NCBI GenBank assembly: GCA_944333055.1
Contig: CALVKT010000023.1
Location: 1 to 49,255, forward strand
Length of the DNA stretch: 49,255 bases
Origin: an uncultured Clostridia bacterium
GTDB taxonomy: Bacteria > Bacillota > Clostridia > Christensenellales > Aristaeellaceae
Direction of reading: 5' to 3'
Shown here piece after piece: positions 33,907-42,150 of this stretch (the stretch's first letter is position 1; every line of letters starts with the position of its first letter). A model generated the notes under the pieces. It was not told the origin of the DNA and made no database searches. It was given only the letters and a program-made list of their open reading frames with translations. The position numbers and the translations under genes are program-made.

Positions 33907-36900
33907 AGAGACTGGAAATCTACGGCTTCAAGTCGTTCGCGGACAGGACGACCGTCGTGTTCAACGAGGGCATCACGGGCATCGTGGGGCCCAACGGCAG
34001 CGGCAAGTCGAACCTGTCGGACGCGGTGCGCTGGGTGCTGGGCGAGCAGAGCGCCAAGGCGCTGCGCGGCGGCAAGATGGAGGACGTGATCTTCAACGGC
34101 ACCCAGAAGCGCAAGCGGCTGGGCTACTGTGAGGTCTCCCTCGTCTTTGACAACGAGGACCACGCGCTGCCGGTGGATTTTACAGAGGTCATGATCACCC
34201 GCCGCGTCTACCGCAGCGGCGAGGGCGAGTACTACATCAACAAGGCGACCTGCCGCCTGCGCGACATCATCGAGCTCTTCCGCGACACGGGCGTGGGCAA
34301 GGAGGGCTATTCGATCATCGGGCAGGGCCGCATCGGCGAGATCCTCTCCCAGAAGAGCGAGGACCGGCGCGGCATCTTCGAGGAAGCGGCGGGCATCGTC
34401 AAATACCGCACGCGCAAGGAGGAGAGCGAGAAGCGCCTTTGCAACATGCGCGACAACCTCTCGCGCGTGGAGGACATCATCTCGGAGCTGGAGGGCCAGC
34501 TCGAACCGCTGGCCAAGGCGAGCGAGACGGCCAGACACTATCTGGCGCTGCGCGATGAGCTGCGCACGCTGGAATGCTCGGCCTTCGTGCTGCGCAGCGA
34601 CCGCGCCGGGGAGCGCATCGCGGACGCGGAGGCGATGCTCGCCGGCCTGCGCGAGGCGATCGAGCAGGAGGAGAAGCGCACGGGCGAGCTGACGGCCGCG
34701 CGCGACGCCGCCAACGAAAGGGCGCAGGAGCTGGAGACGCAGGTCTCCGCCGCGCACGAGGCCGTGCTGACGCTCACGCGCGAGCGCGAAGCGCGCGAGG
34801 GCGAGCTGGCCATGCTGCGCGCGGAGATCGCGCGCATGGAGAAGGACGTCCTGAACATCAGCCAGGAGGAGGACGTGCGCCGCGCGCGCAGCGAGGCGCT
34901 GGAAGCGGAGATCCGCGAGAACGAGCGCGGCACGCTGGAGGCGCGCGCGCAGATCGTGGAACTTCAGCGCACACTGCACACCAAAGAGGCGGAGCTGGAG
35001 GCCGCGCAGGAGGCGGCGCGCGAGGCGGAGGAGACGCTGGAGGCGCACAAGAGCGCCATCATCGACGCCATGAACCGCCTGAGCGACGTGCGCACCAGCG
35101 AGGCGCGCCTGGCCACGATGCGCAAGGAGCTTGAGCGCCGCGGCGAGGAGGCCAACGCGCAGCGGGAAGAGCTGTCGATCATCGCGCAGCGGTTGGACGA
35201 GCAGCTTCAAGAGGCGCGCCAGGAGCTGGAGGAATTCAAGCAGGCCGAAGACCGGCTGCAGGCGGCGGGACGCGCCATCGAGCAGGAGAGCCAGGAGGCG
35301 GCGCAGCAGATCGCCCGCGTCCAGCAGGCGATGGGTGACGCCAACGGGCAGAAGCAGGCGGCGGCGAGCCGCCTGCGCATCCTGCGCGACATGGAGCGCG
35401 ACTACGCCGGCTATCAGCAGGCGGTCAAGCAGGTGCTGATGCACGCGCGCGGCAACAAGGGCGTGCACGGCGTGGTGGCCTCGCTCATGCGCGTGCCCAG
35501 GGAACTGGAGCGCGCGGTGGAGGCCGTGCTCGGCGGCGCCTTGCAGCACATCGTCACCGGCGACGAATACGTCGCCCGCGACATGATCGGCTACCTGCGC
35601 GCCAACAAGCTGGGCAGGGCGACGTTTTTGCCCATGACGACGATCACCGGCCGTGTGCTCAGCGCACAGGAGCGGCAGGTGCTCTCCATGCCCGGCTGCG
35701 TGGGCGTAGCCAGCGAGCTGGTCGGCTTTGACCCGGCCTATCGCGGCATCGTGGAAAACCTGCTGGGCCGCACGGTTGTGGCGGAAAACCTCGATGCGGG
35801 CATCGAGATCATGCGCCGCGGCCGTCACGCGTTCCGCCTGGTGACGCTGGAGGGCGACGTCATGCACTCCGGCGGCTCGATGACGGGCGGCAGCGCCGCC
35901 TCGCGCATGACGAGCCTGCTCTCCCGCGAGCGCGAGATCAAGGAGCACGAGGCGCTGCTCACGCGCCTTGAGCAGACGATCAAGGAACACGAAGCGCGGC
36001 TGGCGCAGGGCGAGGCGAAGCGCCAGGAGATCAAGCAGCGGCGCGCAAAGGCGTTTGAGGACGTGCATCAGGCGCAGATCGACGTGTCCATCGCGTCCGA
36101 GCGCGTGCGCACGCTGGAAGCGCAGCGGGAGGGGCACGCGCAGCAGGAGCAGCGCTGTGACCTGCTCTGCGCGCAGATCGCGGAGAACCTCGCACAGATC
36201 GACAGCCAGCTCGCCGGCGCGCGCAGCACGCAGGCGGGCGAGGAGCGCACCAGCGACGAGATGAACCGCCGCACCGGCGAGCTCTCCGACATCCTCTACG
36301 AGAAGCGCGAGGCGCTCGACCGTCTGCGCGAGGAGGCGCAGGGCCTGCGCGTCACGCTGGCCGCGCAGGAGCGCGGCCTCACGGCGCTCAAGGCGGACGG
36401 CGTGCGCATGCACCGCGAACAGGAGGACATCGCCGCGCAGCTCTATCAGGCGCAGGTGAGCCGGGAAAGCCTCATCCTCAAGCACCAGCAGGCGACCGAG
36501 CAGATGGCGCAGAATACGGCGCTGGCCGAAGGCTGCGGCGAGAAGCTGACGCAGGCGCAGCAGACGCTCGGCGAATTGCAGGCCACGCGCAGCGAGCGGC
36601 AGGAGGCCGTGCGCGCGCTGACGCAGGAGGTCGACAGCCTGCGCGAGACGCTCGCGCAGGATCAGGACAAGTGCCACAAGGCGGAGATGATCCTCTCGCG
36701 CACGCAGGCGGAACTCTCCCAGATGCAGCAGCGCATCTGGGACGAATACGAGCTGACGTACGCAGGCGCCAGGGAATACCTGAAGGAGCCGTTTGATCTG
36801 GCCGCGTCCGACAAGCGCACGGGCGAGATTCGCCGCGAGATCCGTGCGATGGGCCCGGTGAACGTGACGGCGGTGGAGGACTACCGCGCCTGCCGCGAGC

Positions 36901-37466
36901 GCTACGACGATCTGACGCGCCAGCGCGACGACCTGATCAGGGCGGAGGCGGACCTGCAGGGCATCATCGAGACCCTGCAGCGCCAGATGGAGCGCCAGTT
37001 CATGGAGAACTTCCGCCTGATGCAGCAGTACTTCGCCGAGACGTTCAGCAAGCTCTTCGGCGGCGGCCATGCGGAATTGCGGCTGCTGGACGAGCACGAC
37101 GTGCTCGGCTGCGGCATCGAGATCGTCGCCCAGCCGCCGGGCAAGAAGCTGCAACTGCTCTCGCTGCTCTCCGGCGGCGAGCGCGCGCTGACGGCCATCG
37201 CCATCCTCTTTGCGATGCTGCGGCTCAAGCCCACCCCCTTCTGCTTCCTCGACGAGATCGAGGCGGCGCTGGACGACGGCAACATCTCCACGTTTGCGGA
37301 CTACCTGCGGGAGTTCTCCCGCGACACGCAGTTCGTCGTCGTCACCCACAGAAAGGGCACGATGGAGCGCTGCGACGGCCTTTACGGCGTGGCGATGGAG
37401 GAAAAGGGCGTCTCGACGATGCTCAGTGTGGAACTCAAGGATGTCGATGAAGACGCGATGCAATAA
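33897..37466 (+). CDS. smc: Chromosome segregation ATPase SMC
   Basis: 1189 aa, full length. The N-terminal ATPase half has Walker A GPNGSGKSN (~32-40); a long coiled coil (~170-500) rich in Glu, Arg, Ala and Gln leads to the hinge (~515-665, GVHGVVASLMRV to GGSMTGGSAASR), then a second coiled coil (~680-1000). The C-terminal half has the signature LSGGERALTAIAILFAML (~1090) and Walker B FCFLDEIEAALDD (~1114). SMC with ScpA and ScpB organises and separates replicated chromosomes. GTG start at 33897 with AAAGGAG upstream; MRLKRLEIYGFKSFAD is the family N-terminus. Confidence 0.98.
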   Translation: MRLKRLEIYGFKSFADRTTVVFNEGITGIVGPNGSGKSNLSDAVRWVLGEQSAKALRGGKMEDVIFNGTQKRKRLGYCEVSLVFDNEDHALPVDFTEVMITRRVYRSGEGEYYINKATCRLRDIIELFRDTGVGKEGYSIIGQGRIGEILSQKSEDRRGIFEEAAGIVKYRTRKEESEKRLCNMRDNLSRVEDIISELEGQLEPLAKASETARHYLALRDELRTLECSAFVLRSDRAGERIADAEAMLAGLREAIEQEEKRTGELTAARDAANERAQELETQVSAAHEAVLTLTREREAREGELAMLRAEIARMEKDVLNISQEEDVRRARSEALEAEIRENERGTLEARAQIVELQRTLHTKEAELEAAQEAAREAEETLEAHKSAIIDAMNRLSDVRTSEARLATMRKELERRGEEANAQREELSIIAQRLDEQLQEARQELEEFKQAEDRLQAAGRAIEQESQEAAQQIARVQQAMGDANGQKQAAASRLRILRDMERDYAGYQQAVKQVLMHARGNKGVHGVVASLMRVPRELERAVEAVLGGALQHIVTGDEYVARDMIGYLRANKLGRATFLPMTTITGRVLSAQERQVLSMPGCVGVASELVGFDPAYRGIVENLLGRTVVAENLDAGIEIMRRGRHAFRLVTLEGDVMHSGGSMTGGSAASRMTSLLSREREIKEHEALLTRLEQTIKEHEARLAQGEAKRQEIKQRRAKAFEDVHQAQIDVSIASERVRTLEAQREGHAQQEQRCDLLCAQIAENLAQIDSQLAGARSTQAGEERTSDEMNRRTGELSDILYEKREALDRLREEAQGLRVTLAAQERGLTALKADGVRMHREQEDIAAQLYQAQVSRESLILKHQQATEQMAQNTALAEGCGEKLTQAQQTLGELQATRSERQEAVRALTQEVDSLRETLAQDQDKCHKAEMILSRTQAELSQMQQRIWDEYELTYAGAREYLKEPFDLAASDKRTGEIRREIRAMGPVNVTAVEDYRACRERYDDLTRQRDDLIRAEADLQGIIETLQRQMERQFMENFRLMQQYFAETFSKLFGGGHAELRLLDEHDVLGCGIEIVAQPPGKKLQLLSLLSGGERALTAIAILFAMLRLKPTPFCFLDEIEAALDDGNISTFADYLREFSRDTQFVVVTHRKGTMERCDGLYGVAMEEKGVSTMLSVELKDVDEDAMQ

Positions 37467-37484
37467 CCGAAAGGAGCGATGCGC

Positions 37485-38480
37485 ATGGCTTTCTTAGGCT
37501 TTGGCAAGAAGAAGGAGACGGAAGAGGCGCGCGAGGTGCGGGCAGAGCCGCAGGCTTCGGCGCCCGACGCGCAGGAGGACAAGAAGGGTCTGTTTTCCCG
37601 GCTGTGGAACGGCCTGTCCAAGACGCGCACGAACGTCGCGGGCCGCGTGGACGAGCTGGTGGAGGCCACGCAGGTCATCGACGAGGACTTCTACGAGGAT
37701 CTGGTGGACATCCTGATCATGAGCGACATGGGCGTGCGCACCAGCGACCGGGTGATCGAGGAGCTCAAGCGCCGCGTGCAGGCGCAGAAGATCACCGACG
37801 CCCGCAAGGCGCGCGAGATCCTCAAGGACATCCTCAAGGAGATCATGGACATGCCGCGCAAGCCGCTGGCCTGGCCGATGGTCATGATGGTCGTGGGCGT
37901 CAACGGCGTGGGCAAGACGACGACCATCGGCAAGCTGGCGATGCGCTTTAAGGACGCGCGTCACAGCGTCGTGCTCGCGGCGGCGGACACGTTCCGCGCG
38001 GCGGCGGCCGACCAGCTCCAAATCTGGGCGGATCGCGCGCAGGTGCCGCTCGTGCGCCACGCGGAGGGCGCCGACCCGGCGGCCGTCGTCTTTGACGGCA
38101 TCAAGAAGGCCCGCGCCGCCGAGACCGATCTCCTGATCGTGGATACGGCGGGCCGCCTGCACAACAAGAAGAATCTGATGGAAGAGCTGCGCAAGATCAC
38201 GCGCATCATCAACCGCGAGTACGCGGACGCCGAGGTGCGCACGCTGCTGGTCATCGATGCGACGACCGGCCAGAACGGCTTGCAGCAGGCGCGCGAGTTT
38301 GCCTCCGTCGCGGACGTGTCGGGCATCGTGCTCACCAAGCTGGACGGCACGGCCAAGGGCGGCATCGCCGTGGCGATCATGGAGGAACTCAAGCTGCCGG
38401 TGCTCTACATCGGCGTGGGCGAGGGCATTGAGGATCTGCAGGCGTTTGACGCGGGCGCGTTCGTCGATGCGATTTTCTGA
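37485..38480 (+). CDS. ftsY: Signal recognition particle receptor FtsY
   Basis: About 331 aa. A short charged N-terminal tail (~1-35) precedes the N domain helices and the G domain: GVNGVGKTTTIGKLA (~138-152), DTFRAAAADQL, DTAGRLHNKKNLMEEL (~219) and LTKLDGTAKGG (~283). It receives SRP-bound ribosomes at the membrane for co-translational insertion. ATG 37485 is chosen because AAAGGAG is 8 nt away; the in-frame ATG at 37479 is too close. The smc-ftsY order is conserved in Bacillota. In many relatives ylxM and ffh follow; here they do not. Confidence 0.97.
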   Translation: MAFLGFGKKKETEEAREVRAEPQASAPDAQEDKKGLFSRLWNGLSKTRTNVAGRVDELVEATQVIDEDFYEDLVDILIMSDMGVRTSDRVIEELKRRVQAQKITDARKAREILKDILKEIMDMPRKPLAWPMVMMVVGVNGVGKTTTIGKLAMRFKDARHSVVLAAADTFRAAAADQLQIWADRAQVPLVRHAEGADPAAVVFDGIKKARAAETDLLIVDTAGRLHNKKNLMEELRKITRIINREYADAEVRTLLVIDATTGQNGLQQAREFASVADVSGIVLTKLDGTAKGGIAVAIMEELKLPVLYIGVGEGIEDLQAFDAGAFVDAIF

Positions 38481-38516
38481 TTTCGGTTGGCTTTGGCGCA
38501 CAGGGAGGTGCAGGGC

Positions 38517-39056
38517 GTGAGAATCCTCAGGCGGCTTTTGAACTTCATCGCCTCGCGCATGTTTTTTCTGACGGTCATCAGCGCGCTGCTGATCATCGCG
38601 TTCTATCTGGCGATGAACACGGCCAACATCTGGGTGCTCATCGATGACGGGCTGTCCGCGCGCGCGGCGGTCGTGCTCATGGACGAGGACCCGTCGGAGC
38701 TGACGAAGTACTTCAAGCAGGAGTTCATCAGTCAGGACCCGGTCTTGCAGGTGGGCCTGAGTGACACGTCGCCGTATCGGGATTACGAGATCCGCGGCTT
38801 TGACCACCGCGTGCGCATGGTTTCCGTCTGGTCGTGGCCGTGGGAGAACGTGGCGCGCGCGGAGGTCATCGAGAGCATTCCCGCCATCGACGGCACCATC
38901 CGCGCCGCCAGCCGGGAGGCGGCATTGGCCGAAGGCGGCGAGGCGCGGCTCTCCCCGCCCGCGTGGACGACATCGCGCTATCGCGTCACGCTCACGCGCA
39001 CGGCCGGCCGCTGGATGATCTCCAACCTGCAATTGCTGGAACAGATCGAGGAATGA
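38517..39056 (+). CDS. Small membrane-anchored protein of unknown function
   Basis: About 179 aa. The N-terminus is basic (RILRRLLNFIASR), followed by one membrane helix (MFFLTVISALLIIAFYLAM, ~13-31). The rest (~35-179) is soluble and probably outside the membrane, with a SWSWPWENVARAEV block and a C-terminal strand-rich segment ending SNLQLLEQIEE that resembles a lumazine/NTF2-like tail seen in some secreted lipoproteins. I do not recognise the family. GTG at 38517 with GGGAGGTG upstream is preferred; the frame is open to 38487. Translationally coupled to dusB by an ATGA overlap. Confidence 0.72.
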   Translation: MRILRRLLNFIASRMFFLTVISALLIIAFYLAMNTANIWVLIDDGLSARAAVVLMDEDPSELTKYFKQEFISQDPVLQVGLSDTSPYRDYEIRGFDHRVRMVSVWSWPWENVARAEVIESIPAIDGTIRAASREAALAEGGEARLSPPAWTTSRYRVTLTRTAGRWMISNLQLLEQIEE

Positions 39057-40018
39057 TGGACTTTTTGAAGCGGGGCGCGATGCTCGCCCCGATGGCCGGC
39101 GTGACGGACATGCCCTTTCGCGTGCTCTGCCACGAGATGGGCTGCCCGATGGCCGTCAGCGAGATGGTCAGCGCCAAGGGCTACGTGCTCGCGCCCAGGG
39201 GCAACCGGGCATCGCGCGAGCTGCTCGCCGTCGCGCCGGAGGAAGAGGGCGCGGTGGCGCTCCAGATCTTTGGCAGCGAGCCGGAGATCATGGCGCAGGC
39301 CGCGCAGGAGCTGACGACGACGGGCCGATACGCGCTGCTGGACATCAACATGGGCTGCCCCGTGCCCAAGATCGTGGGCAACGGCGAGGGCAGCGCGCTC
39401 ATGCGCACGCCGGCGCTGGCAGAGCGGATCGTGCGCGCGGTCGTGCGCGCATCGCGCGTGCCGGTGACGGTCAAGATGCGGCTGGGGTTTGAGCCGGGCA
39501 GCGAGGCCTATCTGACGCTCGGCCCGATGCTCGAAGCGGCGGGCGCGGCGATGATCACGCTGCACGCGCGCACGCGCAGCCAGTTTTACGAGGGGCACGC
39601 CGACTGGGACGCCATCGCCCGGCTCAAGGCGCGCGTGTCCATCCCCGTGGTGGGCAATGGCGACGTGGCGAGCTGGGCGGACGCAAAGCGCATGCTGGAG
39701 ACGACCGGCTGCGACGGCGTGGCCGTGGGTCGCGCGGCGCAGGGCAACCCGTGGATCTTTGCGCAGATTTGCGACGGCATGGCCGGAAAGCCCATCCGCG
39801 AGGCCGGCGCGCAGGAGAAGTATGATGTGCTGATGCGCCACGCGCGCATGCTCGCCGCGCTCAAGGGCGAGGGCGTCGCCGTGCGCGAGATGCGCCGGCA
39901 CATCGTCTGCTACGTGCGCGGCATGCGCGGCGCGGCGAAGCTGCGCACGCAGGTCAACGCGATCCTCACATTGGAAGAGCTCGAACGGACGATGCGCGCA
40001 TTCATGCGCGGCGTGTGA
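39053..40018 (+). CDS. dusB: tRNA-dihydrouridine synthase (DusB-like)
   Basis: 321 aa. The TIM-barrel FMN enzyme is shown by LAPMAGVTDMPFR (~10-22), the catalytic-cysteine block INMGCPVPKIVGNGEGSALM (~98-117) and the substrate/FMN-binding strands KMRLGF, TLHARTRSQFYEGHADW and VVGNGDV. GRAAQGNPWIF is the C-terminal phosphate-binding motif. It reduces uridine to dihydrouridine in tRNA D-loops; assignment to the DusB subgroup rests on overall similarity. Tandem ATGs at 39053 and 39056 overlap the upstream stop. Confidence 0.93.
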   Translation: MMDFLKRGAMLAPMAGVTDMPFRVLCHEMGCPMAVSEMVSAKGYVLAPRGNRASRELLAVAPEEEGAVALQIFGSEPEIMAQAAQELTTTGRYALLDINMGCPVPKIVGNGEGSALMRTPALAERIVRAVVRASRVPVTVKMRLGFEPGSEAYLTLGPMLEAAGAAMITLHARTRSQFYEGHADWDAIARLKARVSIPVVGNGDVASWADAKRMLETTGCDGVAVGRAAQGNPWIFAQICDGMAGKPIREAGAQEKYDVLMRHARMLAALKGEGVAVREMRRHIVCYVRGMRGAAKLRTQVNAILTLEELERTMRAFMRGV

Positions 40019-40026
40019 TGCACCGG

Positions 40027-40071
40027 CTGCCGGACTGCGGCGACCGGTTTTCTGATGCCCGCATCCGGCAG
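40027..40071 (+). repeat. Long inverted repeat next to the panE-like promoter
   Basis: CTGCCGGA-C-TGCGG (40027-40040) pairs with CCGCA-TCCGGCAG (40059-40071): 13 bp with one bulged C and an 18-nt loop that contains CCGGTTTTC. It sits between the dusB stop and the -35 box at 40075, so it may terminate the upstream operon or act as an operator. Confidence 0.6.
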
Positions 40072-40074
40072 GGC

Positions 40075-40103
40075 TTGACATTCCGGCCGATTCTCTGTAT
40101 GAT
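40075..40103 (+). promoter_or_regulatory. Promoter of the ketopantoate reductase-like gene
   Basis: TTGACA (40075-40080), 17 bp, TATGAT (40098-40103). Confidence 0.87.
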
Positions 40104-40137
40104 GATACTGATCAACAGACAAAGGCGGTGTACGGTC

Positions 40138-41061
40138 ATGCGGATCGCGGTGCTTGGCGCGGGCGCGATGGGCGCGCTCTACGGCGGGTATCTGAGCAGG
40201 CGGCACGACGTGCTGCTGGTGGATGTCAATCAGGCGCTGGTGGACGCGGTCAACGAAAAGGGGCTCGCGATTCACGAGCCGGACGGCAGCGTGACGATGT
40301 GCCGTCCGAAGGCGGCGGCCGACACGCGGGGCATGGCGAGCGTGGATCTGGTCGTGGTGTTTGTGAAAGCGCTCTTCTCGCGCGCGGCGCTGGAGAGCAA
40401 CCGCAGCCTGATCGGCCCCGACACCTGCCTGCTGACGCTGCAAAACGGCAGCGGGCACGAAGAGACGCTGCTGGATTTTGCGGACCGCGAGCACGTGATC
40501 ATCGGCACGACGCAGCACAACAGCGCCGTGCTGGGCATGGGCGAAATCCGCCACGGCGGCAGCGGCAAGACGGTGATCGGCCCGCTGTGCGGCGATGCGC
40601 AGCGCTTGGCGCCCATCGCCGAAGCGTTTGCGAGCTGCGGCCTTGAGACGATCTGCGATGCGCGCGTGCAGCAGCTCATCTGGGAGAAGATGATCACCAA
40701 CGTGTCCGCCAGCGTGCTCACGGGCGTGCTGCAGGCGCCGCTGGGCTTTATCGCCGAGGACGAAAACGCCTGGGCGCTGTGCCGGACGCTCGTGCGCGAG
40801 GCGGTCGCCGTCGCGGCGGGCGAGGGGATCGCGATGGACGCGGCGGAGAAGATCGAAGAGGTGCGCGGCGTCTGCCTGCGCAGCCCGCAGGGCATCACCA
40901 GCATCTGCGCCGACCTGCGCGACGGACGCCGGACGGAGGTGGACACGATCTCCGGCAGCGTCGTGCGCGCCGGTCGGAGAAACGGCGTGCCTGCGCCCAC
41001 GCACGAGGCGATGGTCGCGCTTGTGCACGCCATGGAGGCAAGGGTACAGCGAAAGCGCTGA
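40138..41061 (+). CDS. Ketopantoate reductase family protein (PanE/ApbA)
   Basis: 307 aa. The N-terminal NADP-binding motif is VLGAGAMGALYGGYL (~residues 4-18). The C-terminal helical domain contains LIWEKMITNVSASVLTGVL (~180-198), which carries the catalytic Lys and Asn, and the downstream NGVPAPTHEAMVALVHAME. PanE reduces 2-dehydropantoate to pantoate for pantothenate and CoA synthesis, but many paralogues act on other 2-oxoacids, and no other pan genes are here, so the symbol is withheld. The ATG at 40138 follows AAAGGCGGTG. The cyclase gene follows after 51 nt. Confidence 0.86.
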   Translation: MRIAVLGAGAMGALYGGYLSRRHDVLLVDVNQALVDAVNEKGLAIHEPDGSVTMCRPKAAADTRGMASVDLVVVFVKALFSRAALESNRSLIGPDTCLLTLQNGSGHEETLLDFADREHVIIGTTQHNSAVLGMGEIRHGGSGKTVIGPLCGDAQRLAPIAEAFASCGLETICDARVQQLIWEKMITNVSASVLTGVLQAPLGFIAEDENAWALCRTLVREAVAVAAGEGIAMDAAEKIEEVRGVCLRSPQGITSICADLRDGRRTEVDTISGSVVRAGRRNGVPAPTHEAMVALVHAMEARVQRKR

Positions 41062-41112
41062 TCCGATAATATCACGGCGGGGTTTCCCCGCAGTACGACA
41101 GGAGGAACGACG

Positions 41113-41799
41113 ATGGGACCCGTATATGATCTCAATGGACTGCGTCTGGTCGACCTGAGCAAGACGCTCGATCCCGCGACGGAGAGCCGTCGCTGCCATC
41201 TCATCCGCTACAACACCGGCGGGCCGATCCCGGATTTCCACACCGCGTTGGATCTGACCAGCCATCTGGGCACGCACTGCGAATGCCCGTATCATCACTT
41301 TGAGGACGGCGCGTCCGTGGGCGACCTGCCGCTGACCACGTTCATGGGCCGCGCGATCTACGTGACGCTCGACCTGCCGGAGAACCATCAGATCACCGGC
41401 GCGGATCTTGAAGCGGCGCTGGGTGATCGCGTGCGCGAGGGCGACATCGTCATCCTCGACAGCCCGCACAAGATCCCGCCGTTCACTGCGCTCTCCAACA
41501 CGCCGGACGATCATCGCCTGGTCATCGGCGAGGACAGCGCGAACTGGTTTGCGGCCAGGAACGTCAAGTGCGTCGGCTTTGGCGACGGCGTGTCCATCGA
41601 GGACTGCGAGGCGAACGTCAAGCCCTTCCACGACATTCTGATGGCCAAAAACATCGTCTTCCTGGAGGTGCTCAAGAACCTCGAATACCTTCAGAAGGAC
41701 ACGTTCTTCATGTGCTACGCGCCGCTGCCCATTCTGGGCGCGGACTCCTGCCCGGTGCGCGCGTTCGCCATCGAAGGCCTGCCGGGCTTCGGGGCGTAA
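41113..41799 (+). CDS. Cyclase family metal-dependent hydrolase (kynurenine formamidase-like)
   Basis: 228 aa. DLTSHLGTHCECPYHHF (~residues 52-68) is the HxGTHxDxPxH metal-binding motif of the cyclase/KynB family, with Glu in place of the usual Asp. The family includes arylformamidase and isatin hydrolase, and hydrolyses amide or lactam-like substrates. This protein also has a SPHKIPPF block (~116) and C-terminal APLPILGADSCPVRAFA typical of the fold's end. Substrate unknown. A strong ribosome binding site (ACAGGAGG) precedes the ATG. A terminator follows. Confidence 0.88.
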   Translation: MGPVYDLNGLRLVDLSKTLDPATESRRCHLIRYNTGGPIPDFHTALDLTSHLGTHCECPYHHFEDGASVGDLPLTTFMGRAIYVTLDLPENHQITGADLEAALGDRVREGDIVILDSPHKIPPFTALSNTPDDHRLVIGEDSANWFAARNVKCVGFGDGVSIEDCEANVKPFHDILMAKNIVFLEVLKNLEYLQKDTFFMCYAPLPILGADSCPVRAFAIEGLPGFGA

Positions 41800-41821
41800 G
41801 GCGTCTCATTCCCGGTCTTTC

Positions 41822-41853
41822 AGCCGCCGAACCGCATGGTTCGGCGGCTTTTC
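41822..41853 (+). terminator. Terminator after cyclase gene
   Basis: A perfect 12-bp stem, AGCCGCCGAACC (41822-41833) and GGTTCGGCGGCT (41838-41849), with GCAT loop and TTTTCC. Confidence 0.9.
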
Positions 41854-41877
41854 CGTATATGCAGACGATCGGAGCAT

Positions 41878-41910
41878 AAAAAAACCGCTCGATGCGTCTG
41901 CATCGAGCGG
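41878..41910 (-). terminator. Terminator of tRNA-Lys
   Basis: On the minus strand: CCGCTCGATGC, short loop, GCATCGAGCGG, then seven T residues. Confidence 0.93.
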
Positions 41911-41913
41911 AAG

Positions 41914-41989
41914 TGGTGCACCATCAGGGACTCGAACCCGGGACACCCTGATTAAGAGTCAGGTGCTCTACCAACTGAGCTAATGGTGC
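41914..41989 (-). tRNA. tRNA-Lys (anticodon CTT)
   Basis: On the minus strand: acceptor GCACCAT/ATGGTGC, D-arm AGCTCAGTTGGTAGAGC, anticodon stem-loop CCTGA-CTCTTAA-TCAGG with anticodon CTT, T-arm CCGGG-TTCGAGT-CCCTG, and an encoded CCA end (41916-41914). Confidence 0.97.
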
Positions 41990-42025
41990 GTATCTCATGG
42001 AGAGGTTTTCCTCTCAACAAAATCC

Positions 42026-42054
42026 AGTATATCACAAGCGCAGACAGAATGCAA
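42026..42054 (-). promoter_or_regulatory. Promoter of tRNA-Lys
   Basis: On the minus strand: TTGCAT (42054-42049), 17 bp, TATACT (42031-42026). Confidence 0.85.
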
Positions 42055-42114
42055 GCATTTTTTTCAGAAAATTTCAAAATTTGTGCTGCGCCCTGCCGGG
42101 TATGGAAAAACATC

Positions 42115-42147
42115 GAAAAAACGCCGCCGCACGGCGTGCGGCGGCGG
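42115..42147 (-). terminator. Terminator after the TPR protein gene
   Basis: On the minus strand: CGCCGCCGCACG/CGTGCGGCGGCG, a near-perfect 11-12 bp stem, then TTTTTT. Confidence 0.9.
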
Positions 42148-42150
42148 CGG

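Noticed and set aside
33903-37463. 1186-codon open frame on the minus strand
   Set aside because: It is the antisense shadow of smc; its product is a low-complexity Leu/Ala/Arg/His-rich string with no motif, caused by high GC.
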